NCBI GenBank assembly: GCA_013350335.1
Contig: CM023540.1
Location: 15,877,828-15,941,827, forward strand
Direction of reading: 5' to 3'
Source: Chimonanthus salicifolius
Lineage: Eukaryota > Streptophyta > Magnoliopsida > Laurales > Calycanthaceae
DNA length: 64,000 bases
Shown here: positions 23,901 through 35,522 of the stretch, piece after piece
How the letters are laid out: each line of letters opens with the position of its first letter
How positions within the stretch are numbered: position 1 is the first letter of the stretch
The notes under the pieces: model-generated
What the model was told of the DNA's origin: nothing
Seen by the model: only the letters and a program-made list of their open reading frames with translations
Database searches by the model: none
Position numbers and translations under genes: made by a program

Positions 23901-26900
23901 TGTCTAACTTTGTCAATTATCCAATTGAAACAGTTGGACCGGTTCTCTCTCTATTTTTTACGCAAATAGAGAAACTCACGTAACTTCGTCGATCAAGGTG
24001 AGGAGACCCAACTTCATATGTATAATAGTTATTGTGAAACTTGTTAGAGTTTAAACTGAAAATGGGACCCATGAAAATTATAGATGGAAAAGAACAAATA
24101 GGACCAAAATGAGAGACCTCACACTGCTTACATGTAAGGGACGTGATTTTGTTCTCACTATGTAGAACGTAAGCGTGAAAAAGTGTCAGGGAGTTGAAGC
24201 CTAGTGGTTTAAAACGCAGTATGGGACCCATTAGGCGTCTAGAGGATAATAGATTCAAAAGGACATTAGTGTGAATTGTCCATTGATTGTGCATTGTGTT
24301 GAGTGAATATGCATGGGGTTCATGCTATAGTCATTGATGCATGTAGTATATATTATATTAGAGCATGCATGTGGTTCATACCATGGTATAGGTGTATGTG
24401 ATGGGTGCGGTGCTTGATCATGCATAGAATTTTGCATGCATGTGATTATACATGTGCTAACAAGTTTGCACAGGTGATGATATGAAAACATTCTAGGTTC
24501 TTAAACCTGGATTGAAACGAGTGGATGGTAAATGAAACTCCATTGTTAAATCCTAGTGGAAAGGGTATATGGAGAAAAGATATGTGAATGGTGATTTTAT
24601 ATTATTTCCATGTTTATGGATAGTTGATAGTTAATTTACATGTTAATATATATATACACACACTTGTACGTTCGGTCAAGTTCTTGCAAGATGTTGTATT
24701 ATGTCTGCTTTGACTTAATGCAATCGAGGATGAGTGAGATTCCTCGACAGAGTTGAGTGGGATACTCTGGACCTGTACAGTTGGGGTTGAGTGGGATACC
24801 CCAGTGTATTACAAGTTTCATTGTAACCCTTGTTAGTGGTAAATATGATTTATTTGTTTATCATGTTGTTAAACATGCATTATGTTATTAATATTATAAA
24901 TACATGTGTGAGTTTGCATGTGCAAATGTGAGAATGTATATGTGGGTGGCATCTGCATTTATGTGTATACATAGGTGGGTTTACATGTATATGCGTGACT
25001 ATGCATGGGTGTATAAGTGGATAGGAAAGAACAAATGGTAAAGGTATGCCATGGTGTTCTAAGTGTTTTCCTCGTAAACTGCGTTGTAAATTTGATATTC
25101 TAAAAATTTGGAGAGACTTGTTAATTTGAGTTCTCTTCACTGGACTGGAGCTCATGTCCTTTATAATGCAGGTCATTACTGGATAAGGGAGTAAAGAATC
25201 CCTCTGCGATGCTTAGGAATTGAACTCTAGTGCTATTCGAGGGTAGGATTTATACTTGTTTAGTTTTATATTAAAAATATGTAAACAATTGTGATTATAC
25301 CATTTGTGGCATAAATATCTTGTGTATAAGTCATATATGTGTAATATGATGCTATGATGTGTAAATGATTGTAATATAATGTGTTTGGTGAATTCCCTGT
25401 GTAGTAAGTGAAAAAAATTGGAAAATTGGAAAATCATCGGATATAACTGATACTATCAATGTCGAATGGTTCAACCAGGACTGTGATCATTAGAATAGTT
25501 GGTGTTCGTTGAGGGTTTGATTTAACCCCTAATGTCCACATGTGCATGTGCGAGATTTTCTATGGGCTTAAGTGAATTAGTCGCGTTCTGGGCCCACTTC
25601 TGGGTTCAGGGCGTGACAACAATAAATACACATCCATAAACAAACACCATTCACAATCATAATATAATTAATCTTTTCTAACTCATTTTCCAGAAATCTC
25701 AAGGGAAATGGCAGTGAGTCTAGCCGTAGGTTACTACTTCATTTTAAATTGAAGTTAGAATAGTCAACCACATCAAAACACTCAATAAAATAAAAATGAA
25801 AGTACTCAGTGTCCAGTCTCATATTTCTTCCTGGCTAGGGTAGAGTATTGAGACTTTGCCTAGAGGGTATAATACAGAAATGTAAAGTGCTCAGGCCACT
25901 ACACATATTGTTTTCTGGATTGAACCACGGAAAGATACATGAAATAAAAATGCTCAAACCACTATTCATATCGTCTTTTGGATAGGACTATAGATACATA
26001 CTGAGTTAGGCCTAGAGAGTACAGAAAATAAATGACTTAGTGCCCAATTCCTTTTCACCAACGAGCGGAGTTTCCACATCGCTACTGATGGCTATCGAGT
26101 GGTATCTTCGCTGCGCTACAGATAGAGGGTTTTCTACTTGGAAGTGAACACACAAGGCTGTAATATAAACAAACAAGAGTTAGATAAGTTTTATGTTTAA
26201 ACTTAGAATCAGGTTTCTGCAATTAATTACCATAATTAAAACATAAATCTTAAAATATTAATCCGTAATAGATTTCAAAAATCAACTTTGGGTTCCTTGG
26301 AACATGCTTCAGAACATGGTATTGTGGCTTCGAAACTTCTGAGCCACTGTCCTAAATACTGAGTTTCAACAGAGCCTTCAGAACCTGGTTATACCCTTCG
26401 GAAACTCCGAGTTTCAAGACTCGGAACGTCTGAGCCTATTCTGAACAGTTAACAATAGAGGCAAGAAAAATAGTTGGTCCTCGGTGTGCTTCGGAACTTG
26501 CCATAGTCTGTTCGGATCTTCCGAGCGGCTCAGAACGCCCGAGGATAATTCTCGGAAAGTTCGAGACTGTCCAGTAGAGGTAGAAAGAATCGTTGGCCTC
26601 TGTTCGCTTTGGAACCCCCGAACATCAGTTCAGAACTTCTGAGCTCAGATCTTCGGAATTTCCAACCTTAGTCTTGGATCTTCTGAAGATCGTCTTCTTG
26701 AACGTGTCACCTACAACCAGTGTAGTGATGAGACGAACAATGGGGAACACGAATCCAAAAATAGAGATGCTCCTGGATTCGTTTTTCTCCTCTAACCAAT
26801 CAGATGTGTTATTCTATAAGTCTAGTATATTTTCGAAATAAATTAGATAGAAATCAGTTAAGAGAAACCTCTGATTTTACTGGCAGAAACATTACAACAC

Positions 26901-28031
26901 ATAAAAACCAAAGTTTCCACTAAATTTCAAAATTCATTTTGAAACTCATTTCTAAACCGAATTTAGTTCTGCTAGATCCTAAACTTGTTAAAATTTAAAA
27001 ATGAATACAATACATACCTTCACTTTGAGAACCGGTGGAGTTTTGGCTTTTGAATTTTTTTGCTCAAAGTGAGGTACGGTGGAAGGAGAAGCAGTTGGAG
27101 GAAGAAGAAATGGTAGTAGCAGAGTTTAGTTTTGATTTCAAAAATCTGTAAGAGAAAGTCTGTGTTTGAATCAGTATTTAAAAAAATCTAAGGGAAGGCT
27201 GTAGTGGTTGATCATGGGCCACGATAGCTAGGGCTATCGAATTATAGCTTGCATGAATCATCGCGGCTATGCAATGATTTATCGGTATGTAGCAGCTGAG
27301 CAATTAGTACTTATTTGCAATTTTTTAAATTGTTTCTTTTATTTCTATTTTAGTCCCTTTCTAGCTTAATTAAAGATTAAGATATAATTAAGGTTTTATG
27401 TAGTTAATGTATATGATCCAAAACATAGAAAATTAAAAATTAAAAATATCATAAAAACTTAGAAAATAACACACCTTGAAAATCAATTGATTTTAATAAA
27501 AATGTCATTTTAAGTATACTCCATAAATCAACTTGTATTTAATTTAATTTAAGAGTTTTAGAATTTTATTTTTGAAATCTGAAAATACAAAATGATAGTT
27601 TAAAGCACAGATTAAACATAATATATTTTCTTAAAATTTTCTTAACTTCCAGAATTATTTAAAATAATTATTTTTATAGATTGGAACCTTTTCGGGTCAA
27701 TTTATTTAATATTTTCAAAATAAAAATATAATCTAAAAGGTCTTAAATTTTTTGAATTTAAATCCCTATCAATGTGTAAACTTAAAAATTAATTTAACCC
27801 AAAAAATATTTAAACAACAATTAAAGTCATTAAATAATAATATTGCTCGCAAATTACCATTTTGCCCCTCCAATTTAAATGAGTTGGATTAGTGAGCTAC
27901 CGAGCCCTAATTGGGTTGTTCCTAGGCTTTTCAAAAAGCCCAAACTGTAATATTCACGATTAACGAATCAAAAACATAATTAATTAACACAAATCATACA
28001 ATTAGGCCTAATTTTGGGTTAGGATATTACA
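20972..28031 (-). mobile_element. Outer solo-type LTR, minus orientation, interrupted
   Basis: Starts TGTCACACGTGG and ends GGATATTACA. Without the inserted LTR at 22128-25618 it is about 3.57 kb. Blocks match the 419-12854 LTR family: 'gtaagggatgtaagc' near 21295, 'ttccatctcatatac' near 21980, 'agagggtata' near 25860. No primer-binding site or coding sequence adjoins it, so it looks like a solo LTR. No clear target duplication was found (TAAAA versus AAAGT), so the ends may be slightly off. Confidence 0.65.
22128..25618 (+). mobile_element. Inner solo LTR, plus orientation
   Basis: 3,491 bp from TGTAATACCCTGACCC to GGGTTCAGGGCGTGACA. It is flanked by a perfect 5-bp duplication ACAAT (22123-22127 and 25619-25623), so the boundaries are secure. 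No internal retroelement region is present, hence a solo LTR made by LTR-LTR recombination. It is the same family as the LTRs at 4710-12854 (shared 'gggcccac...gggttcaggg..tgaca' terminus) and as its own host LTR, in opposite orientation to the host. Confidence 0.9.
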
Positions 28032-28156
28032 AAAGTAGATAGGTCATCAATATCATTTTAAACAAAATCAAAATAGGCTAGAAAGTAATCTCTTGAAGTT
28101 ACTAAACACCTTTCAGGTTGCCTCAAAGTCTCGAGCCACTCACCCTTCTCATTTCC

Positions 28157-28736
28157 TGTAATACCCCACCTGTGCATGTCAGAAGAAAGTCCCACATCGC
28201 CCAGGGACTTGGGTTGATGTGGGAATTTAATAGAGAGCAACCCTCCCATAAACATGAAGCCTTTCGGGCCTAGTCTAGTGGGTCGGGTCCAAAGCAAAAC
28301 TTTGAGTGTTGGCTCAGTCACCTAGAGTTAATGGGCTGGACCAAAGGCCCAAAGAGGACAATATCATGCTTTGGGAGTTAAGTCGGAGTCATTACAAATG
28401 GTGGTATGAGAGCAAGACTCAACTCTCTGCTTGTATGGGCTCTTTATCTGTGTGATGTGAAAAAGTCGGGGCCAGCTCTGATCTTAAGGGGGTAGATTGT
28501 ATTACCCCACCTGGGCACGTGGGAAAAAAGTCTGACATCGCTCAGGGACTTGGGTTGATGTGGGGCTTTAAGAGGGAGCAACTCTCCTATAAAAATGATG
28601 CCTTCTGAGCCTGGTCTGGTGGGTTGGGCTCAAAGCAAAAACTTGAGGGTTGGCTAGTCACCAAAAGTTTATGGGCTGGACGGAGGGCCCAAAGAGGACA
28701 ATATCATGCTTGGGCAGTCCGGTCAGGGTCGTTACA
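28157..28736 (+). mobile_element. TRIM-1, complete miniature LTR retrotransposon
   Basis: 580 bp. Two direct LTRs (28157-28396, 240 bp, and 28498-28736, 239 bp), each TGTAAT/TGTATT...TTACA, enclose a 101-bp internal region. The internal region starts with primer-binding site TGGTATGAGAGC (28402-28413) and ends with a purine tract, cttaagggggtaga (28483-28496). A perfect 5-bp target duplication TTTCC flanks it (28152-28156 and 28737-28741). It has no coding capacity and would need proteins from another element. The LTRs carry TATA-like TATAAAAA (28588-28595). Confidence 0.93.
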
Positions 28737-28741
28737 TTTCC

Positions 28742-29060
28742 CAAGCAAAACTCTCTTTCCCTCTTAACTTGTCTATGTGATTTTTCTTCCCTCGTTGGGT
28801 TTCTTTTCATTTTCTTGTCACCTATGTTCTACGAACAAGAAAATTGAAGATCAAGTAAGACATTTTTTTCATTCTCTCATTTTCTCAAGATTTTCAATCA
28901 CCTATTTTTCTTCTTATTTCTTCAAGTCAATTCCACCGAGATTTCGTTTTTGTAACGACCCGACCCATTTTTCTCTAGTTTTTAAGGAGATTACGGATAT
29001 CTGTGTCATTTTTAGTGCTATGGTAGTAGTGGGCTCCATGGTGGGGCCTCGATTTGCCTG
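28742..29060. other. Intergenic, possible LTR start
   Basis: Pyrimidine-rich sequence, then a string TGTAACGACCCGACCC at 28951 that resembles a plant LTR or TRIM terminus. No matching second terminus was found before the LINE fragment begins. Confidence 0.3.
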
Positions 29061-29062
29061 TT

Positions 29063-29430
29063 TTTGAGCTCGAGAGTTCGAAGGACATTTATAACACCAA
29101 GAAACTTATTTTCCTCACAATATTAATCATTCTCTATAGTGGTTTCTTCCTACCACTAGCCTAAACAATAGCATTAAGAGTCACCCTTAACTATAAGATT
29201 GTCATTCTCACACGTTGACCAAAGATAGACCGCTATCCTAATAACTATTAACTCCACCTCATTAGATTCTTTAACTCGTGTAGACTTAGAAAAGACTAAA
29301 ATCATTCTCCCCCTATTGTCATATACTATCCCCCCTAGACCTGTCGGGTTAGGGTTATCTCTTACAACCCAATCTACATTGAACTTATGGGAACCTTTTT
29401 CCGGCTTCAAGCTTTAACTTTATCCCTCAT
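29063..29430 (-). pseudogene. LINE-type RNase H domain fragment
   Basis: The minus-strand reading from about 29410 shows the plant RVT_3/RNase H-like pattern: FNVDWVVRDNPNPTGLGGIV, then VKESNEVELIVIRIA, LIVKGDS, and a decayed SGRKKPL..MINIVRKI segment past a stop near 29100. The usual first motif reads NVDGASRGNPGPAGIGG, so the catalytic surroundings are mutated. It is the C-terminal piece of a LINE polyprotein, inactive, with no reverse transcriptase alongside. Confidence 0.7.
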
Positions 29431-30349
29431 CTTTTCTCCCCTCAAACACCCCTTCTGACAGAGATAAAAATCCTTAAGTGAATATACGATAAGCTCCTTA
29501 CAAAGTGAAACTCTAATGCATGACATGAATATTGCCTAAAAATTAATTTGAAGCCTCTTTCTTCACTAAAAGAAGTTTGAACATGTATTCAGTATGGTGA
29601 CATGGTATGGACCCAATTCTAGAAGTCAACCTTGAAATAAGTTTCCAAACAACCTAATGGAATAACCAGTTCTTGGAGAAATCTAGATTTCAATCTAAAA
29701 GAGATATGTTCTTGTCAAAAAAAATATGAAAAAGAGACATCTATGACATCAACATTCCAACCCAAGAGGGTGGATGTCCAAGAAATCTAAGAATGACATC
29801 AGTTGGAGCAAACGGCAGAGGTCATCTGTTTATCATTCGTACTTGTTGAAAGGTCTTCTCTAGGCTAAAAATCCATGTGATGGACGCGGAAATCATTTTC
29901 TAGAAAAGAAAGTTCTTTTACCAGCACAACATTCAGAGGCCACTTCTATCTAACTTGTATGTCGTCTATGTCATGAAGGATATGACTCGCGTTTGATCTA
30001 TGTTTGTTGTGAAAGCTGCGAAGGTATTTAATCTCTTTGACCATCAATACTTGGCATCTGGTATTTGCATTTCTGAAAATTGTTAGGTTAGCATTGTGGA
30101 CATTGTTTATTTAGGAAATCCTATACTTGTTATGGAGAATTATGTGGTTCTTTGCCTGAAAAATTGTACTGTTATTTGAGGTGTTTATTTCTCTTTATAT
30201 ATGGGTCCCATGGTTCATGCACTCAGACCATGATCCATGGTCCTATGGATGGAAGTGTTAGATATGTAATTTATTATATTCTTTGGGGTAATTTAGTCTT
30301 TCTTAATTTGGGCTTTAGGGTTGTGTTATGTATAAATACTCTCTTTAGG
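29431..30349. other. Intergenic, no gene recognised
   Basis: Short broken frames only. It may contain decayed retroelement sequence before the copia fragment, but no motif can be named. Confidence 0.35.
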
Positions 30350-30628
30350 GTAAAAAAGCAAGATGTTGTTGCTCGTTCGCCTGCCGAGGCTGAGTATCGA
30401 GCTATGGCCTCTACCACTGCTGAGATTATTTGGCTTCGTTGGTTACTTGCTGACATGGGAGTTTCACTTTCTGCTCCTACTCCCATGTATTGTGATAATA
30501 AGAGTGTTATTCAAATTGCACATAACATTGTTTTCCATGAGCACACCAATCATATTGAGTTGGATTGCCACTTTGTGTGATATCATCTTCAGCTTGGCAC
30601 AATTTCTCTCTCGTTTGTGACTTCTACC
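30350..30628 (+). pseudogene. Ty1/copia RNase H C-terminal fragment (first copy)
   Basis: Plus-strand reading KKQDVVARSPAEAEYRAMA, then IIWLRWLLADMGV, MYCDNKSVIQIA, HTNHIELDCHFV, and after a stop LQLGTISLSFVTSTL. This is the typical end of a copia polyprotein. It comes before integrase sequence in the window, although RNase H normally lies last. The segment 30353-30500 is closely repeated at 32836-32970. Confidence 0.85.
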
Positions 30629-31385
30629 CTGCATTTGCTCCTTTTGATTTGATTAATTTTGATGTGTGAGGACCAACTCCTATTGCCACAAAAGGAGGGT
30701 CTCGCTACTTTGTGTTCTTTATTGATGACTATTCTCTTTATTGTTGGATTTATTTGATGAAACGCCATTTCATAATTTTTTATTATTTTTCAAAATTTCT
30801 GTTTACTCATTCGTATCTAGTTCTCTGCCACTATTAAATGTTTTAGAGGTGATTTGGGTGGAGAGTATACCTCTTGTAATTTCTCCCATTTACTTGCTCA
30901 GATGGAACCATTCATCAGTCATCGTGCACTGACACTCCTGAGCAGAATGGAGTTACAGAAAGAAAACATAGGCATATCATTGAAATTGCTCGCTCTCTGT
31001 TACTTTCTGCTAGTGTTCCTAGCACCTTTTGGGGAGAAGCAACTCTCACCGCAACTCGATAAATAGGATTCCTTCTGCCGTCATTTCTGGTAAATCTCCA
31101 TTTGAATGGTTATATGGTAAAATTCCAGACTATTTCGCTTTGAAAGTGTTTGATTATACATGCTTTGTTCTTCGTCCTCATAGTGAGCGTACTAAATTAT
31201 CTGCACGTTCTGCAATGTGTGTTTTTTTGGGTTATGGTGAGGGACAAAAAAGATATCACTGTTATGATCCTGTTGCACAAAAATTGTATGTCTCTCATCA
31301 TGCTGTTTTTCTTGAACATATTCCTTTTTACTATGTTTCATCTAATTCTATAACTGTTCCTAAATCTGAGTTCTTATAAAGCATT
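30629..31385 (+). pseudogene. Ty1/copia integrase fragment
   Basis: Starts APFDLINFDV, then GPTPIATKGGSRYFVFFIDDYS (first catalytic Asp), RGDLGGEYTS (second Asp), and TPEQNGVTERKHRHIIEIAR (catalytic Glu). The C-terminal part is NRIPSAVISGKSPFEWLYG, KVFDYTCFVLRP, FLGYGEGQKRYHCYDP. The three DDE residues can be seen but lie in different frames: stops and frameshifts occur near 30670, 30840 and 31060. It is inactive. Confidence 0.88.
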
Positions 31386-32970
31386 GATCATTTCTCTGAT
31401 GTTGATGATTTGTTTAGTTCCTGATTAGGTACCTACATTGCCTAACTATGTTTCTTCTATTTATTCTACTCCTATTGAAGTTGAATCCTCTTCAGATATT
31501 AATCCTCCATCTCTACCGACTGACTCTCCTTCGACTTCTAATGATGTGGATATTGCTACTCCCCGCTATCCTTCGAGAGTTCGTAAGCCTCCAAATCGCT
31601 TTGGTTATTCTCATGATGATTTTGGTTATTCTTGTTACTTTACTTCATTTTCTTCCTTTCTCACTTCCATTCATACTCTGTCTGAACCAACATCCTATAA
31701 GAAGGATATTTGTGATTTTCTTTGACAACATGCTATGGATGAAAAGCTTTCTGCATTGCATAAGACTAGTACATGAGATTTAATACCTCTGCCTCCAGAC
31801 AAACATGCAATTGGCTGCAAATGGGTGTATAAAATTAAGACCAAGTTTGACGGTTCAGTAGAGCGCTATAAGACCCGATTGGTTGCTAAGGGTTTTGCAC
31901 AAGAATATAGCATTGATTACGAGGAGACCAAAGATGACTTCTGTCCGTACTTTAATTGTAGTAGCCTCAATTCATAAGTAGAGTTTGTCTCAAATGGATG
32001 TTAAAAATGACTTCCTAAATGGAATACTCTCTTAAGAAGTTTATATGATTCCTCATCCCTGGAGTTTCTCATAATCCTGGGGAAGTATGCAGACTTCGAA
32101 AGGCATTATATGGTCTCAAACAGTACCTCGTGCTTGGTTTGAAAAGTTCTCCACAGTGATTGGTTCTCTTGGATTTCAATCCAGTACTCAAGACTTAGCA
32201 TTATTTGTTTGTTCCACGTCTGCTGGACAGTATTCTCTTGCTTTTGTATGTTGATGATATAATCGTAAGTGGTGATGATCTTGATAGCATTGCATAGTTG
32301 AAAGTACAATTGTACATACAATTTGAGATGAAAGACTTGGGTCCCTTACAATACTTTCTTGGGATAGATGTTGCCTTCTCTCCCAAAGGCTATCTTATGT
32401 CCCAATCTAAGTATGCTGAAGATGTTCTTCAGAAAGCTCGTATTACTGACACCAGACCCGTTACAACACATTTAGAGCTTAATGTTCATTATGCTTCATT
32501 TGACGGTGTACCTTTAGACGGCCCTACATTGTATCGCACTATTGTTTGGAGTTTGGTTTATTTTACCATTACGCGGCCTGACATTGCATATACAGTTCAT
32601 ACTATAAGCCAGTTTGTCTCCTCACCGACTACTGTTCATTGGGCCGCTGTTTTTCGTATTTTGCAATATGTTCGTGGAACTTTACATCAGAGTTTGTTAC
32701 TTCCCTCGTCATCCACATTTGAGCTACGTGCGTTCTCTGATGCTGGCTGGGCAGGTGATCATTCTGATCGCAAATCTACAACTGGATTTTGTGTCTTTCT
32801 GGGTGACTATCTCATTTCTTGGAGAAACAAAAAGTAAGATGTTTGCTCGTTCATCTGCTGAGGTCGAGTATCAAGCTATGACCTATACCACTGCTGAGAT
32901 TGTTTGGCTTCGTTGGTTACTTGCTGACATGGGAGTTTCACTTTTTGCTGCTACTCCCATGTATTGTGAT
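31386..32970 (+). pseudogene. Ty1/copia reverse transcriptase and RNase H (second copy, truncated)
   Basis: A linker with ATPRYPSRVRKPPNRFGY (31555-31610) leads into [35 protein letters not shown], then the catalytic YVDD (32248-32262 area). The last part is open at 32298-32837: MKDLGPLQYFLGIDV, GYLMSQSKYAEDVL, TRPDIAYTVHTISQFV, DAGWAGDHSDRKSTTGFC. RNase H then continues to MYCD at 32970, where the element is cut off by unrelated opposite-strand sequence. Stops and frameshifts are frequent between 31725 and 32298. Confidence 0.88.
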
Positions 32971-32984
32971 TTTATACACGTATT

Positions 32985-33990
32985 CTACTTCTTTTTCTTT
33001 TGTTTGACAGAGATGAATGGATTGGCTTTAGCAGGTGTTGACTTTTCTTCGTTTTCAATGTCATCATCAGGACAGACGTTGGAGAGCAACGAATTGATTT
33101 TCAGCAAGATAAAGTTGAGCTTTTGTTGCAAAAGATTCTCAGATTTTTCTACTTGCTCGGACTTTCCAATTTGAGCAAGGACTTCTTTCATCCAGTCTTC
33201 TTTGAGTTTCAGCATGTTAGCAGCAGTGAGGAGAGCTTCTTTTGAAACACTTGTAGAAGGGATAGAGGAAGAAGCGGGAGATGATAGAGTCTTTTTTGAA
33301 AAAGGAGAGGCTAATCTAGCAGGTGTTACATTTGTTGGAGCATTTGTTGTAGAAGCATTAAGTGCTTCTAAAAAACTAACGCTAGATCTAACAACATGTG
33401 TTGGAGCATTTGTTGACTCAATAGCATTTGTTGACTCACTAAGATCTAACCTGAAGGCTATGATCTCATCAAAACAAAATTTTTCCCAATTTCTAACTTC
33501 AATTTTTCTTGATAAAACAGGAGGAGCAATATCCATTTTCTTTTCAAATTTCCATTTGCAAATCCACGGGATACTAAAATAAGCAAAGAACATCATGGTA
33601 GACCAGTCATCAAAAACAAGATTAATTTTATCAAAAAGACTTTTATTTTCATTTTTTAAAAGAGAAACATATTTTTGAAATGTATGTTGAACTATTTCTG
33701 GAAGAACATGTTTTTATGTTCCAAAAGGGGTCCAGAATTTTGAAAACCACCATAAAGGAATTTCTTCAATTTTTTCAACCTTTATCCTAATAAACCAAGA
33801 ATGAAGAAAAGTAGAATTTTGATAAAATAAAACATTTTCCCAAGCCGTCATATAGTCCCAATAATTGAAAACTAAAGCATGAAAACCAGGTTTTGAAATA
33901 GCCTTTTATTGGAAAAGAGGAGCTTCCCATTGATCTTCAGAAATAATTTTCAAAATCTTTAATTTTGAATAAGCAACTTCACACGATCTC
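32985..33990 (-). pseudogene. Gag-like or endogenous pararetrovirus-like polyprotein fragment
   Basis: Minus-strand coding sequence starts near 33990, has stops at about 33915 and 33715, then is open for 203 codons (33596-32985). Visible features: NYWDYMTAWENVLFYQNSTF, HSWFIRIKVEKIEEIPLWWF, SIPWICKWKFEKK, then a Ser/Thr/Pro/Ala-rich low-complexity stretch with 'ESTNA' repeats, a Leu/Lys-rich helical stretch (LKLKEDWMKEVLAQIGKSE), and a lysine-rich end. The Trp-rich N-terminal block resembles a domain I recall from plant polyproteins annotated near caulimovirid-like or gag regions. I cannot decide between these. It is degenerate and adjoins the cut end of the copia remnant in opposite orientation. 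Confidence 0.45.
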
Positions 33991-34779
33991 TGGAATCGAT
34001 CGCACGATCCCTGGAATAAATCGCACGATTGTATATGCCTAAGATCGATCGATCGAAGCGAAAATGAACTGTCTCTTCAATCGCATGATTTCACACGGAA
34101 GGGCAGAAACGTAATTTCCACTAAAAATTCAAAATACGATGTCTGCTGACAGAAAATGGGAGTGTCTAAATGTCGAGCCCTTCAAATTTTGTAAGTCAAA
34201 TCCAAACCATTCCCAAGCTGGCCAAGTCTTTAATAAACAAATAATTAATGGATTGAGAGTCTTTGACCCGAACCTGAATAAGACTCGACCAGTTGCCAAG
34301 TCTACCTAGAACGAGACATAGCAAAATTTGACCAGACCCCAATTGTCCGAACTGAACCCGAGCATTTTAAATAGGTATAGGTTTTAAATTTTGTCATCTG
34401 AATCTGAAATAGACTCGAGCCGACTAAACTATTTAATGAGCAAGTAAATATTGGGTTAAGTTGTTGATCTAGAATAAGACCCGACCCGACCCATTGCCAG
34501 GTCTAGTTCTGCTTGAACTTGAAACAACATGGTCAACCTGCAACAAATGTCCCTAGTTTTAGCATGAATGGGTTGATTTGATTTTCATTATCACCCACCA
34601 GAAAAAATAGGGACCATTGATTTGATATTAATTAAGGATTTTGGTTCCATATGCTATTATTATCAATTCATGTAACTGCTACTATCAGAAATGTAGATGG
34701 TTCAAGGGATAATGATGTTAGTAGTAGCAGATTCTCCTTTGCCTTTTTTGTTAATTGTTTTAGTTTTTCATTGTTAAAG
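33991..34779. other. Short tandem motif zone and intron-like sequence
   Basis: 33980-34085 repeats a 'tcgcacgat' motif with 'gatcgatcgatcg'. 34200-34510 is a degenerate 'acccgaaccc/gactcgacc' zone seen elsewhere in the window. 34560-34779 leads into the ChlD exon and looks like intron. Confidence 0.4.
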
Positions 34780-35027
34780 GTGGGAAGATGGACTTGCTGA
34801 TAAAGTGGCGTATGATGCTGCAAGGCAACATTAAGAGTGAGATTGTCAAGACTCCTTTCATTCAGGTAAAGATCCTATGTATCTAGTTTTAATTATGAGA
34901 CTGTATATGATTCTCTTATAAGGGAATCAATACCGTTTTGTACTGCAATGATGATACAGCTGATCATGGAAAACACTTATTGCAACCTCTGTTGCAATGA
35001 TGAAACAAAGGCTAGCGATTATCCAAA

Positions 35028-35522
35028 GGGCATTTTGTATATACAGACACGAGTTTTATCATGATGTCTATTTTGTCCTTCACCTGCCGTATCGAAAATA
35101 TAAAACAATAGGAATGTCAGAAATCGGCTCGCCAAGATATTCACAAGTGATCCGGTTGGTGAGCTAATTTCTGTGAACAGTAAAATCGGCTCGCCGAATC
35201 GCTTGTGAACAGTAAATTCGGCTCACCAAGAAGTTCTCAAGTGATCCGTTTGGTGAGTGGATTTCTATAAACAATAAAATCGGCTTACCGACTCACTGGT
35301 GAAAAGTAAAATCGGTTCACCGAATCACCTGCGAATAGTAAAATCGGCTCTTCGAATCACCTATGAATAGTAAAATCGGCTCTCCGAATCACCCATGAAC
35401 AGTAAATCGGCTCGCCAAAAACTAGTAAGGGATTCGATTGGTGCTTTTACTTTTTCAGTACAGCAGGTGAAGGGTAAAATATGAATCACAGTAAAAACCA
35501 TGAGCGTATACACAATGTACCC
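35028..35522. mobile_element. MITE-3 with internal minisatellite
   Basis: ~495 bp in the ChlD pseudogene intron. The inverted termini of ~75 bp are imperfect: left GGGCATTTTGTATATAC..., right the reverse complement of GGGTACATTGTGTATAC.... A well-conserved inner block CCTTCACCTGC (35078-35088) is matched by GCAGGTGAAGG (35463-35473). No target duplication could be confirmed (TATCCAAA versus GTGGGAGG). It is non-coding. Confidence 0.65.
35121..35420 (+). repeat. Minisatellite of ~32-bp units
   Basis: About seven to eight diverged units of the form 'aatcggctc.ccgaatcacctgtgaa.agtaa', two of them expanded to ~62 bp with 'caagtgatccggttggtgag'. It fills the interior of MITE-3. The units are directly adjacent, without unique spacers. 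Confidence 0.75.

Noticed and set aside
35121..35420. Regular ~32-bp repeats that could suggest a CRISPR array
   Set aside because: The units are adjacent and diverged, without unique spacers, and lie inside a MITE in a plant intron.
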